64,000 nucleotides of DNA from Microbacterium sp. MYb62 (GTDB taxonomy: Bacteria > Actinomycetota > Actinomycetes > Actinomycetales > Microbacteriaceae), in NCBI RefSeq assembly GCF_002979475.1, contig NZ_PCOY01000006.1, positions 112,683-176,682 of the forward strand, read 5' to 3'. The position numbers and the translations under genes are program-made. Position 1 is the first letter of the stretch. Every line of letters starts with the position of its first letter. Positions 56,856 through 64,000 of the stretch are shown here, in pieces. Under the pieces are notes generated by a model. That model ran no database searches. It was not told the DNA's origin and was given only the letters and a program-made list of their open reading frames with translations.

Positions 56856-56906
56856 ACATGGTGATTCCGTTGCATCTGCTGCGATGGTCGGTGGTCGTCT
56901 GCACGG

Positions 56907-56928
56907 CGGGGGTGCGCCGGGGGTGCGC
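56907..56928 (+). repeat. Tandem 11-bp repeat upstream of the initiator gene
   Basis: CGGGGGTGCGC occurs twice back to back, ending 5 bp before the initiator ATG. Confidence 0.6.
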
Positions 56929-56933
56929 ACGAT

Positions 56934-58094
56934 ATGACCTCCACGGGCACATCTGGTCTACCGTCCGATGATGTCCTCGCCGCGATCCGCTCGCACATCT
57001 GTGCCCGACCGTACGAGGTCGAGCCTGGTCGATTCATTCGTTGCCAGTCTCGCCGCACGGCAGTGTGCCCGTCCTGCGCCGGTCTGTATCGTGGCGACTG
57101 GCAACGTATCGCACGCTCAGGCATCTACGACGCGGACGGGCACCCGCTCGTCGGTTTTCGCTACTTCTTCATCACGCTCTCGGCTCCGTCGTTCGGGTCG
57201 GTGCATCTCGTGCCGAAGTGGGAGCGCGACGTAGGTAAGCGGTGCAAGTGTGGGCAGTTGCATACTCACGAGGACGTGTCGTTGCGGGGTCTGCCGATTG
57301 ATCTGGACACCTACGACTATGAGGGGCAAGTGCGGTGGCATGGGGCGCTCGGGCGGCTCTGGAAGTCGGCGGCGGCGGCAATGCGGCGGCTCTGCCCGGA
57401 TGCTGAGTACTTCGCCGTGCGCGAGGTTCAAGCGCGAATGGCGCTGCACGTTCATGCTGTCGTGCGGGTTCCGGCGTGGGCGATGGTCGATGCCGAGACG
57501 ATGGGCAACGGGGCGAGGTCGGCAACGGCAATGCACCCGGCGACGGGCGAGATAGTCGAGTGGGGCAAGCGCGGCGTGCAGGATCGGGAGATTCGAGCAC
57601 GGCTGACGGAGACGGACGGCGTAACGCCGGACATGTCGCGAGCGGCGGCGCGCATCGTCTCGTATGTGGGTAAGGCACTCGGCTACTCGTTGAAGGACGT
57701 GACACCGGGCGAGCGCGACGAGGCGGCGACCCCTGAGCGGGTCGAGTTCGTCATACGGCTGCGGCAAACGGCTCGACTCGGGGTGCGCTGCGTGGATTGC
57801 CCTCCCGGTGGACCGGCGGATTGCACTCGTCGTGCGCATGACAATCTCGGCTATGGCGGTCACGTCGTGACAGTTTCGCGGCCAACGGATAAGAGTCAGG
57901 GGTGGTCGCTGTCGCATCTGACCCGCAAGCGGCTACGCGAGGAGCGTAAGGCGTGGATGGAAGCGAACCGACCCGCGGATGTGGGAGGTGGCTTGAGCGA
58001 CGCAGACGTGAGGTTGGCTGAGTGGCTGGCGGAGCAAGCAGCGCGCCGCGCGCGGCAGCAATGGGAGAGTTCGCGCAACTCGCGTGCTCCATGA
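56934..58094 (+). CDS. RepSA-like rolling-circle replication initiator
   Basis: 386 residues. An N-terminal cysteine segment VCPSCAGLYRGDWQRIARSG, FFITLSAPSFG, the HUH-type metal motif ALHVHAVVRV near residues 169-178, and the nickase Tyr in IVSYVGKALGYS near residue 244 (YxxK). A second CKCGQLH cysteine pair and a late CVDCPPGG suggest further zinc binding. These match the RepSA initiators of AICEs, which nick the element's origin. It needs the excised circle. First gene after attL. Confidence 0.88.
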   Translation: MTSTGTSGLPSDDVLAAIRSHICARPYEVEPGRFIRCQSRRTAVCPSCAGLYRGDWQRIARSGIYDADGHPLVGFRYFFITLSAPSFGSVHLVPKWERDVGKRCKCGQLHTHEDVSLRGLPIDLDTYDYEGQVRWHGALGRLWKSAAAAMRRLCPDAEYFAVREVQARMALHVHAVVRVPAWAMVDAETMGNGARSATAMHPATGEIVEWGKRGVQDREIRARLTETDGVTPDMSRAAARIVSYVGKALGYSLKDVTPGERDEAATPERVEFVIRLRQTARLGVRCVDCPPGGPADCTRRAHDNLGYGGHVVTVSRPTDKSQGWSLSHLTRKRLREERKAWMEANRPADVGGGLSDADVRLAEWLAEQAARRARQQWESSRNSRAP

Positions 58095-58122
58095 GGCAAC
58101 GCGACTGGGTGAGCTAACAACG

Positions 58123-58710
58123 CTAGATGAGATGAGAACTCTCAAATGTCCCGTCGACTTCTCGAGGGATCGTTTTGCTCCCACCATCAAGGCTGTAATG
58201 AACCAGCCCGGAGATACCAACCCAATCCCCGTAGACAGGCGGGCGAGTCCAACGAGGCTGAGAGAACAGAAGGAGAGACTCGCCGACATGGAGTCGCTTG
58301 GGGAGGAGGTCGGTGTCCGTCTCTGGGGCGAATGTTGAGTCAACGGGGATCCAATGGGTTGTCCCAGCGCTGACGGTGTCAGCTAATCCCACAGAGTACG
58401 GCGTGAACCCGTGGACGAAGACGGTCGCCCCCTGGTTCTCGATAACAACGACAAGCGCTTCGCCACCGGCAACATGAAGTCGAAAGTTCACATCTACTCC
58501 GGCGGCGGTGGCAGCTGCCGCTAAGGCCGATGATGACGCTGCGGCTTGCATCGCTTCAAGGGCAGCGTCACGCGCGGCGGTAGCGACCTTCTCTGAGTCC
58601 AGCGCGTCATTACGACTGTCTGTTGCGGCTTTCGCTTGCACAAACGCGAAAACGGCAGCTGCGACTGCCGCAAGTGATGAGCAGAGGGCTACCCACAGTT
58701 CTGGAGTCAC
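58123..58710 (-). CDS. Unknown membrane-anchored protein divergent from AbiTii
   Basis: 195 residues from the GTG at 58710. One N-terminal membrane helix (LWVALCSSLAAVAAAVFAFVQA), an Ala-rich helical stretch likely to form a coiled coil (DALDSEKVATAARDAALEAMQAAA), then a ~115-residue beta-rich domain (VNFRLHVAGGEALVVVIENQGATVFVHG). No family recognised. It is convergent with rep and 69 bp from the divergent AbiTii gene, so may act with it. Longer starts are possible but would lose the membrane-start logic. Confidence 0.6.
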   Translation of the reverse strand: MTPELWVALCSSLAAVAAAVFAFVQAKAATDSRNDALDSEKVATAARDAALEAMQAAASSSALAAAATAAGVDVNFRLHVAGGEALVVVIENQGATVFVHGFTPYSVGLADTVSAGTTHWIPVDSTFAPETDTDLLPKRLHVGESLLLFSQPRWTRPPVYGDWVGISGLVHYSLDGGSKTIPREVDGTFESSHLI

Positions 58711-58779
58711 GAGGACTACCGTAGTAGCAAATCGTTGGCTCGCCGCGAGGCCCGAGGGCGTCGTCGCTACGATCGACCC

Positions 58780-59667
58780 ATGACTAGCCTGCTCGACGAG
58801 ATCATTGACGGAAGTTCTGACTCGACGGTCAGAACGGCCGACCTTCTCCGCAAGGTTCAGGTTGCGGCGACCCGGGTGGGTGCACCGGGCGTTGTTCGCT
58901 GGGTGCAGCAGGAGCTTCAAGGCTACGACGATGATGCGGAATTACCTGCGTATCGTCAGATGATGTCCCGCGTCACGGGGCTTTTCACGGGTCCGATGCA
59001 GTCGCGTATCACCCATCAACTGCCGCCGCACTCGGACTTTCATGATGACTTTCAAGTAAAGATGCGTCAGCCGCTGTCTACACTGCAGTCGTTCGCTGAC
59101 GCGGATGAGGACGCGGAGCTGCACTGGTTGGCATGGAGGGTGAAGGAGTACGAATCCTCAGGGGCATTCGCGATCCACTTGCACCATCTTTTCGATGCCT
59201 GGAACGTGATCACGAGGCAGTCGCTCTTGGGCGTCGTGGACACAGTGCGAAGCAAAGCAATGGAGTTCGCACTGAGCCTTCAACAAGAGTTCCCAGAGGC
59301 GGGATCAGTCGGTGGGCCATCGGTACGGACAGACAGTGCCGTCGCTCCTGTTGTCTTCAACACGACCAACAACATCTATGGGCATGGCACAAATATTGCG
59401 ACGGGATACGACATCTCACAAAAGACCGTACTCAAGGGCAACCGGCTCGAACTTGTGCGTCAGGCTGAAAACCTGGGGCTGAGCGCGACGGACGCTAACG
59501 CATTCGCTGACGCCGTGGAGACGGAGCAGGACATATCGAAGCCGAGAGTCACTGGCTTCTTGGATCGCGTGCGTGACGGTGCGGTGGCCGTGGGCTTGTC
59601 TGTGTCGTCAGATGTGGTGGCCGGGTCGCTGATTGAACTCGCCAAACTGTACTTGGGCATCAGCTGA
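58780..59667 (+). CDS. AbiTii-domain protein, candidate phage defence
   Basis: 295 residues. The N-terminal ~170 residues match the AbiTii domain: LLDEIIDGSSDSTVRTADLLRKVQVAATRVGAPGVVRWVQQELQGY. A Gly/Asn-rich linker FNTTNNIYGHGTNIATGYD and a helical C-terminal part follow. AbiT systems abort phage infection in lactococci; mechanism and activity here are unproven. Cargo of the AICE, divergent from the membrane protein at 58123. Confidence 0.75.
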   Translation: MTSLLDEIIDGSSDSTVRTADLLRKVQVAATRVGAPGVVRWVQQELQGYDDDAELPAYRQMMSRVTGLFTGPMQSRITHQLPPHSDFHDDFQVKMRQPLSTLQSFADADEDAELHWLAWRVKEYESSGAFAIHLHHLFDAWNVITRQSLLGVVDTVRSKAMEFALSLQQEFPEAGSVGGPSVRTDSAVAPVVFNTTNNIYGHGTNIATGYDISQKTVLKGNRLELVRQAENLGLSATDANAFADAVETEQDISKPRVTGFLDRVRDGAVAVGLSVSSDVVAGSLIELAKLYLGIS

Positions 59668-59761
59668 CGGCAAGGGCCGATTGCGGCCTGCGGCAGCGTC
59701 CGTGGACGGCGCGAAGGCAGGAACAGTCACAGGAGTAGGCGGCGTGACCTGCGGGTGGGCT

Positions 59762-59837
59762 GTGCGGGCGGCGTGGACCGGCCGGAGGCCGCACGCCGCG
59801 ACGCCCGCACAGCCCGCGCGGGCGCGTCAGCGCCCGC
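59762..59837. repeat. Strongly structured GC-rich region
   Basis: A 9-bp arm pair (59762-59770 with 59802-59810) with an inner GCGTG/CACGC pair, followed by an 8-bp hairpin (59818-59825 with 59830-59837). It lies in the 285-bp gap after the AbiTii gene. Such folding is typical of single-strand origins of rolling-circle elements, but no consensus was recognised. Confidence 0.4.
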
Positions 59838-59909
59838 CTTGTTCATGTAGAGGATCTTTTCCCGGCAGCGCCGGGAGTACATCAGACTCGCCCGCTTGGC
59901 GGCAACGAG

Positions 59910-59943
59910 AAGCCCCCGACCTGGGAGCGGGCCGGGGGCTTCG
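59910..59943. terminator. Hairpin between the AbiTii and HTH genes
   Basis: A 10-bp stem (59910-59919 with 59934-59943) with a 14-nt loop, between convergent genes. Confidence 0.7.
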
Positions 59944-59952
59944 GTGGTGCGA

Positions 59953-60315
59953 CTACTGAATGAGGTCATCGTCGGACAGTGGTGCGTGATACCAGTTTCC
60001 GATCTGAGTGTGTGACAGCCCGAACGACTTGGCGACTGAACTCTGAGAGCGACCTTGGACTACGGCGTATTCCGCGACTAGGTGCTCAGCTTGCGCGAGC
60101 TGCTGCCTGGCGCGAACAAGCGCGTCGATTAGCAGCGCTTGCTTGGTGCTGTCCCGGGCGCTGCTCTTCGTGATCGTCGCTGTCGCCTCGTTGAGGGTGT
60201 CCGCGATCCGTTGTATGTGGGGGAGCAGGTCGGCAGTGCGACCCGCCCTGTGAGCCGGATAGTGCTCGGCTGGTTGATCCATCTTGCTCGGTGTGCCCGG
60301 TCTGCGTGGTGTCAT
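59953..60315 (-). CDS. Small HTH protein of the element
   Basis: 120 residues. The helical N-terminal part (DLLPHIQRIADTLNEATATI) is followed by a C-terminal helix-turn-helix VVQGRSQSSVAKSFGLSHTQIGNWYHAPL. Divergent from the transfer operon across a repeat-rich gap, so probably the element's repressor or copy-control protein. Confidence 0.7.
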   Translation of the reverse strand: MTPRRPGTPSKMDQPAEHYPAHRAGRTADLLPHIQRIADTLNEATATITKSSARDSTKQALLIDALVRARQQLAQAEHLVAEYAVVQGRSQSSVAKSFGLSHTQIGNWYHAPLSDDDLIQ

Positions 60316-60329
60316 GGTGGCAGACTATC

Positions 60330-60420
60330 GCAACTCAGTTGCAGTTTCTAGAAACATGTTCTACCTTGATTGCAGTTGCAAACTGGTTGCAACTTACGGC
60401 AACTCTGAGTGCGCTGGTTG
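60330..60420. promoter_or_regulatory. Cluster of GTTGC/GCAAC repeats and palindromes
   Basis: Inside 125 bp of AT-richer sequence are GCAAC-N3-GTTGC (60330-60342), the palindrome TTTCTAGAAA (60345-60354), a pair AGTTGCAA/TTGCAACT around 5 bp (60374-60394) and further GCAAC/GTTGC half sites near 60399 and 60416. The arrangement suggests multiple binding sites for one regulator between divergent promoters. Confidence 0.65.
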
Positions 60421-60440
60421 CGTACCGAGAAGGGAACACC

Positions 60441-60770
60441 ATGTTCAAGATTGATGAGTCCGAGGACATCCGGGCGCTGTCTTTTCAGCCGAAGATCGCG
60501 GATCGCAAGACAGGCGAGCAGAAGATCGACCGCGTGAGCAACCTGCCCGTGTGGTCGGTGACTGCGCTGAAGATGAGCGATGACCCACTGGAGAAGCCGG
60601 AGTTGATCACGGTCTCCATAACGTCCCGTACGGAGCCGGAGATTCTGCCGCTGGCGACGGGCTTCGAGGGCCTGGAGGTAGGCAACTATGCGATCCCCGG
60701 CGACGGTGGTGGCATTCAGGCTGCTGGCCTGTTCTTCCGTGCGTCCGCTCTCGTGGCGTTGGAGGCGTGA
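60441..60770 (+). CDS. Unknown 109-residue element protein
   Basis: A soluble, beta-rich protein (MFKIDESEDIRALSFQPKIADRKTGEQKIDR...). AGAAGGGA precedes its ATG. First gene after the repeat cluster and before the lipoprotein and Tra genes; proteins of this size occur at this place in related elements, function unknown. Confidence 0.7.
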   Translation: MFKIDESEDIRALSFQPKIADRKTGEQKIDRVSNLPVWSVTALKMSDDPLEKPELITVSITSRTEPEILPLATGFEGLEVGNYAIPGDGGGIQAAGLFFRASALVALEA

Positions 60771-60772
60771 TC

Positions 60773-61252
60773 ATGTCGAAGCTCGTTCAGGCAGCGCGTG
60801 GTGTGACAGTCGGCATGTTGGCTGCTGTGGCTCTCGTGGCGCTGGTGGCGTGCTCGGCAACGGCCACGCCCGTCGCGCGGGATATCTATGGGGAGGAAGA
60901 TGCTGAGACTGTCACTGTGTCGCAGGTCACCCCGCCTCGGGCGGGTACGGCTGACGGCTCGGCGGTGGTGTTTGTGCCTCGGCTGGGCGACTTCGGAAGT
61001 ATTCGGAACGTGGTTGACGGTCGGGCGCGAGTGTCGCTGTGCGCGGTGTCGTTCTCGGAGCCGAATGCGGTGCGAGGGGCCAACGACGAGTGTCATTGGG
61101 TGCAGTCCTCTGACGTTGGGGGTATGCACGTGCGTATCGATGGTCTTGACGATGGTGAGCACACCCTAGAGGTCACGCTCTTCGAGCGCTGGGATTCTGA
61201 GCCGGTGAGCACACAACGGGTGTCGTTTGAGGTGCCGGAGGCGACACGATGA
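60773..61252 (+). CDS. Lipoprotein of the transfer operon
   Basis: 159 residues from the ATG at 60773, which sits 7 nt from a GGAGG; the GTG at 60767 would be too close. Signal peptide with lipobox LVAC (Cys27). The mature part has a beta-rich domain with two Cys (SLCAVSF, DECHW) that may form a disulphide. Function unknown; location suggests surface contact in transfer. Confidence 0.75.
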   Translation: MSKLVQAARGVTVGMLAAVALVALVACSATATPVARDIYGEEDAETVTVSQVTPPRAGTADGSAVVFVPRLGDFGSIRNVVDGRARVSLCAVSFSEPNAVRGANDECHWVQSSDVGGMHVRIDGLDDGEHTLEVTLFERWDSEPVSTQRVSFEVPEATR

Positions 61253-62559
61253 GCGCCCTACTGAGGTCGTGGGCCTGGTGGGTAACGAAGGGCGTCGGGC
61301 GCTCGCTTCTCGCGTTCGGGTACACCGCTGCCTACGTCGTCATCGTCGTGGCATCGCTCATGCAGGCGCGTACGAGCGTGGCGGCGTTGTTGCTGGCGAT
61401 TGTGCTGCTGGCTGCTGGCGTGGCTGCCCTGATTTGGTTCCCGAGGTTCGCCCCTGGGGCTGGCGATTGGCGGCGCTGGCGAAAGGCGCGGGGCACCCGT
61501 CGCGCGGCGGTGCAGGGCTACCGGCATGCGGTTGGGATGCGACTGATCCCGGCACTGTCGGATGACGATTACGAGTGGGCGATGCGGAGGCCGGTGAAGC
61601 GGCTGCCTTCTGCGCGTTTCCGGGTTATGCCGGATTGGGTCGTGCTCACGGTGGCGCAAACTCAGGCCGCGACGACGGATGAGTTAGTCAAGCGCGCAGA
61701 GTCGTATGCCCCGGTCGCGGCCGCGCCCGCTGATTGGGTGACGGTGCAACGACAGACTGACGCAGTGGTGCGGATCGTATGGCGGCGCGCTGCCCCGGTC
61801 GACCAGCTTGCAGAGAGCCTCCCGTTCCAGATGGTGCCGGCGTCGGCTGATCCGATTGCGCCTGTGCTGGTGGGTCGCACGGATACCGGCGTTGAGTACC
61901 GGCTCAACGTGTTCGACCGTCAGACCTTGGTACTCGGGGCGTCAGGTGCCGGAAAGGGTTCGTGGCTGTGGTCTACAGTCCTTGCGCTAACGCCGCATAT
62001 CAAGGCTGGGACGGTCGAGGTCTGGGGTGCTGACCTCAAGGGGCTGGTGGAGCTGTCGGCCGCGTTGCCGATGTTCGCCCGGAAGGCGAGGACCTTCGAA
62101 GAGGCGGCGGAGATGATCGCTGCGCTGCGTGTCGAGGTGGATCACCGTCTTGAGCACATGGTCTCAGTCGGTTCACGCAAGCACGTTCCAACGCGGGAAG
62201 AACCTGGACGGCTTATGATCTTCGACGAGTTCTCGTCGCTGATCTTCAGTGCTCCGAGCAGCAAGGAGAAGGCGGCTGTTGAGGCTGATCTGAAGTCGAT
62301 CCTGTCTCGGGGGCGGGCCGCGCGAATCAACGTGCTCGCGTTTGCCCAAGACCCACGCGCCGATTCGCTGCTGGCACGTCCGCTGTTCACGAACGTGGTG
62401 GGCCTCCGTTTCCGAACTGCTGACGATACGAAGCTGGCAATCGGTCCTGCTGCGTATGACGCGGGGGCCAAGTGCGAGTTGATCCCTCAGTCAACGCCTG
62501 GCGTCGGTTACGCGATGGATGAGGAGTCGGGGACGGTGCAGCGTGTGCGTGCGTTCTGA
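61249..62559 (+). CDS. FtsK/SpoIIIE-like DNA translocase (TraSA/TraB type)
   Basis: 436 residues. Two membrane helices near the N-terminus (17-37 and 42-62), then a motor domain with Walker A LVLGASGAGKGSWLW (~residue 230-240), ADLKGLVELS, and Walker B RLMIFDEFSSLIF. One such protein moves double-stranded element DNA between mycelia or cells. ATG overlaps the previous stop (ATGA). Confidence 0.88.
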   Translation: MSALLRSWAWWVTKGVGRSLLAFGYTAAYVVIVVASLMQARTSVAALLLAIVLLAAGVAALIWFPRFAPGAGDWRRWRKARGTRRAAVQGYRHAVGMRLIPALSDDDYEWAMRRPVKRLPSARFRVMPDWVVLTVAQTQAATTDELVKRAESYAPVAAAPADWVTVQRQTDAVVRIVWRRAAPVDQLAESLPFQMVPASADPIAPVLVGRTDTGVEYRLNVFDRQTLVLGASGAGKGSWLWSTVLALTPHIKAGTVEVWGADLKGLVELSAALPMFARKARTFEEAAEMIAALRVEVDHRLEHMVSVGSRKHVPTREEPGRLMIFDEFSSLIFSAPSSKEKAAVEADLKSILSRGRAARINVLAFAQDPRADSLLARPLFTNVVGLRFRTADDTKLAIGPAAYDAGAKCELIPQSTPGVGYAMDEESGTVQRVRAF

Positions 62560-62637
62560 GTGTCGGATGAGCTGCTTGCTGAGGCCTCAGCGGACATGGA
62601 GCGGTTCGCGGCGCTGCGGGAAGGGGCGGCATCATGA
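62560..62637 (+). CDS. Possible 25-residue peptide
   Basis: A GTG directly after the tra stop opens a 25-codon frame (MSDELLAEASADMERFAALREGAAS) whose stop overlaps the next ATG by 4 bp. No ribosome site, so translation would rely on coupling. May be chance. Confidence 0.3.
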   Translation: MSDELLAEASADMERFAALREGAAS

Positions 62638-62903
62638 GCGTTGTATCCGACGACCTCACGAACTATTCGCTTGAGGACTTGAACGCCGTCATCCGGCGCA
62701 TGGAACTCGTTGCGATAGCTGCTGCGATGCGGGGTCAGGAGTCGGAGGCTGCGGACACGCTGGGCGAGCTCTACGAGCTTCGTGACCGTGTTTGGGAGCG
62801 TGAGCGTGCGCAGGAGTGGGAGCGTCAGCGTGAGCGTGATTGGCACGCAGAGATCGAGGCTGCTGCTGATCGCGAGTTCGAAGAGGGGCGCGATGATGAT
62901 TGA
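62634..62903 (+). CDS. Unknown 89-residue charged helical protein
   Basis: Predicted helical, very rich in Glu/Arg in its second half (RDRVWERERAQEWERQRERDWHAEIEAAADREFEE), a likely coiled coil. The C-terminal end overlaps the excisionase gene by 11 bp. GGGGCGG precedes its ATG. Function unknown. Confidence 0.65.
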   Translation: MSVVSDDLTNYSLEDLNAVIRRMELVAIAAAMRGQESEAADTLGELYELRDRVWERERAQEWERQRERDWHAEIEAAADREFEEGRDDD

Positions 62904-63090
62904 CCACACTGCATCCTCCGATGACCGCCTGTTCATCAGCGAGAAGGATCTGGCTCGTGAACTGGGCGTGCATCCGTCGACACTGACGCGGCTTGCTCAG
63001 CAAGGCAAGTTGCCGGTGCAGCCGGTGTACGTCGGGCACCGTCGCGTGTATCCGCGTGCGGCGGTCGAGAAGCTGGCGGGGGTGGCCTGA
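62893..63090 (+). CDS. Excisionase-like small HTH protein
   Basis: 65 residues (or 64 from the second ATG at 62896). MerR-like HTH: LFISEKDLARELGVHPSTLTRLAQQGKLPVQPVYVGHRRVYPRAAVEKL, as in Xis and helix-turn-helix 17 proteins. GAGGGG site. Its stop overlaps the integrase start by one base (TGATG), the usual xis-int arrangement. Confidence 0.8.
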   Translation: MMIDHTASSDDRLFISEKDLARELGVHPSTLTRLAQQGKLPVQPVYVGHRRVYPRAAVEKLAGVA

Positions 63091-64000
63091 TGGCGTTCGT
63101 TCGCAAGACCGATGCCGGTCGCTGGCGGGGCATCGCGAAGCGGGGGAGGGTCACGCTTGGATCGCGCACGTTCGACCTCCGCCGCGATGCCCTGGCTTGG
63201 GCCGAACGTACGGAGAATCAAGCGGTTGGCGGTGTCGATGTTCGGGCCGGGAAGGCGCTGGTACGCGAGCTACTGCCCGAGTGGTTGGAGCATCGTCAGG
63301 CGACGGTGACGCCTCAAGCTGCGGCGACGGACGGTCAGTTGATCCGGCTCATGTCGCCGCCGCTGGGGGCGCGTGCTGTGGCCTCGGTGCTGCCCGTCGA
63401 CGTCGAACGCTGGTACATCTACCTTCGTCAGCATCATCGGCAGTCCGACGGCTCGATGAAGCGCTATCGCGGGTCGCTCTCGGCGTTCTTTGCGTGGTGC
63501 ATCGCTGAGGGTCGCGCCGCACAGAATCCGGTGACGGCATCGCGACTGCCCGCGCCAGTCGGCCCGCCCTCCGAGATGCGCCCGCTCTCTGAGGCTGATC
63601 TGTCCGATGTGGTGGAGAAGGTGCGCGCTCGCTGTGCACATTGCGCCGATCTCGTCACGGTCCTCGCTTGGAGCGGCGTTCGATTTGGCGAGGCGCGGGA
63701 GTTGAGAGTGAAGGACGTGAGCGAACTACCTACGCCGTCGCTGCGGGTGTCGCGGAGTCGGTCCGAGGGTGAGGCGGTCAAGAGCACGAAGGGCCGTCGT
63801 GCCCGGCGTGTGCCGTTGGCTGAACCGGCCTGGGTGATCGTTCGCGAACTCATGCGTTTGAAGCGTCCGGACGACCTGTTGTTGACGGGTGAGCACGGAG
63901 GGCAACTTTGGCGCTCCCAGTTCCTGCGCTCGTCAGGCTTCACGGAGGCCTCGGACGGACGCCGCATACACGATTTGCGACACTCATTCGCAACTTTGGC
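63090..64000 (+). CDS. Tyrosine integrase (C-terminus cut by window edge)
   Basis: At least 303 residues. An N-terminal arm-binding part and a core-binding domain (WLEHRQATVT...RQHHRQSDGSMKRYRGSLSAFFAWCIAEGR) lead to the catalytic domain: the first Arg in VLAWSGVRFGEARELRVKDV (~residue 197) and HDLRHSFATL with the His-x-x-Arg pair at the edge. The nucleophile Tyr lies outside. Integrates the element into the tRNA-Val gene; attR should follow. Confidence 0.92.
   Translation, partial: MAFVRKTDAGRWRGIAKRGRVTLGSRTFDLRRDALAWAERTENQAVGGVDVRAGKALVRELLPEWLEHRQATVTPQAAATDGQLIRLMSPPLGARAVASVLPVDVERWYIYLRQHHRQSDGSMKRYRGSLSAFFAWCIAEGRAAQNPVTASRLPAPVGPPSEMRPLSEADLSDVVEKVRARCAHCADLVTVLAWSGVRFGEARELRVKDVSELPTPSLRVSRSRSEGEAVKSTKGRRARRVPLAEPAWVIVRELMRLKRPDDLLLTGEHGGQLWRSQFLRSSGFTEASDGRRIHDLRHSFATL

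Larger units (their letters stand above)
56781..64000. mobile_element. Actinomycete integrative and conjugative element (AICE), right end outside the window
   Basis: Hallmarks in order: stranded tRNA half (attL), HUH replication initiator, cargo, small HTH regulator, FtsK-like Tra protein, excisionase-like HTH protein and tyrosine integrase. This is the pSAM2-type layout: integration in a tRNA gene, rolling-circle replication after excision, and double-stranded DNA transfer through one FtsK-like protein. No relaxosome or type IV secretion genes are seen. At least 7.2 kb. Confidence 0.85.

Noticed and set aside
56781..56900. A complete tRNA gene
   Set aside because: Only the 3' half from the anticodon loop is present; no D arm or acceptor 5' strand follows on the minus strand.
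60767..60772. GTG start for the element lipoprotein
   Set aside because: It lies one base from the GGAGG, too close to be used; the ATG at 60773 has the right spacing.

Overview
The window reads as a chromosomal segment of a high-GC Gram-positive actinomycete, most likely Microbacteriaceae and probably Microbacterium. The evidence is uniformly high G+C, GTG starts, many short or absent leaders with a TAGNNT -10 element, and a dense set of actinobacterial signature genes (SepH and the DUF4191, DUF4193, DUF3093, DUF3710, DUF3159, DUF3000 and DUF7455 families, the PAC2 protein, and glutamine synthetase beside an RDD protein). Assignments come from reading the proteins; no database search was possible.

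Layout. 0-5.5 kb: glnA (cut by the left edge) with a tandem GlnR-type box, an RDD membrane protein, a RimK/zinc-protease pair in which RimK carries an extra C-terminal RCK_C-like domain, a DUF4191 protein and an unknown one-pass membrane protein. 5.5-10.2 kb: a minus-strand group of dihydrolipoamide acyltransferase (sucB/dlaT), lpdA and pepA. 10.3-13.3 kb: PAC2 protein, the primary sigma factor sigA, and a CofE-like ligase translationally coupled to sigA. 13.4-16.2 kb: a sugar-transfer-type ATP-grasp protein and a striking pair of overlapping alanine-racemase-like genes, each lacking a different catalytic residue. 16.2-21.3 kb: a zinc-finger protein and convergent parE/parC (topoisomerase IV). 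21.3-26.4 kb: phosphodiesterase-like protein, sepH, DUF4193, DUF3093 and the dut-DUF3710-DUF3159 operon. 26.5-32.2 kb: acnA with a 26-bp palindrome in its leader, dxs, and an SPFH protein. 32.3-38.6 kb: glpD-TetR divergent from an AGPS-like flavoprotein, a lipid kinase and a GMC oxidoreductase, a candidate glycerolipid or ether-lipid locus. 38.5-48.1 kb: a membrane protein, the fadA-fadB beta-oxidation pair, RNase D with DUF3000, an alpha/beta hydrolase, sufE, a rhodanese and zapE. 48.2-56.4 kb: amtB with GlnR-type boxes, a PemK-like protein, a DUF1611/DgcN protein, SPW, GIY-YIG-type, PQQ-type sugar dehydrogenase and aldo/keto reductase genes, and a sodium:solute symporter coupled to a 43-residue partner.

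From 56.78 kb to the right edge lies an integrated actinomycete integrative and conjugative element (AICE). Its left end is a stranded 3' half of a tRNA-Val(CAC) gene with its old terminator. The element then carries a rolling-circle (HUH) initiator, an AbiTii-type abortive-infection protein divergent from an unknown membrane protein, a small HTH protein facing a cluster of TTGCAA-type repeats, a lipoprotein, an FtsK-like TraSA/TraB translocase, an excisionase-like protein and a tyrosine integrase cut by the window edge. The right attachment site and the reconstituted tRNA should lie just outside the window.

The most interesting candidates are the complementary Alr-like pair with its ATP-grasp and CofE-like neighbours, the AICE with its possible defence cargo and repeat-rich control region, the RimK-RCK_C fusion, and the lipid-locus enzymes.
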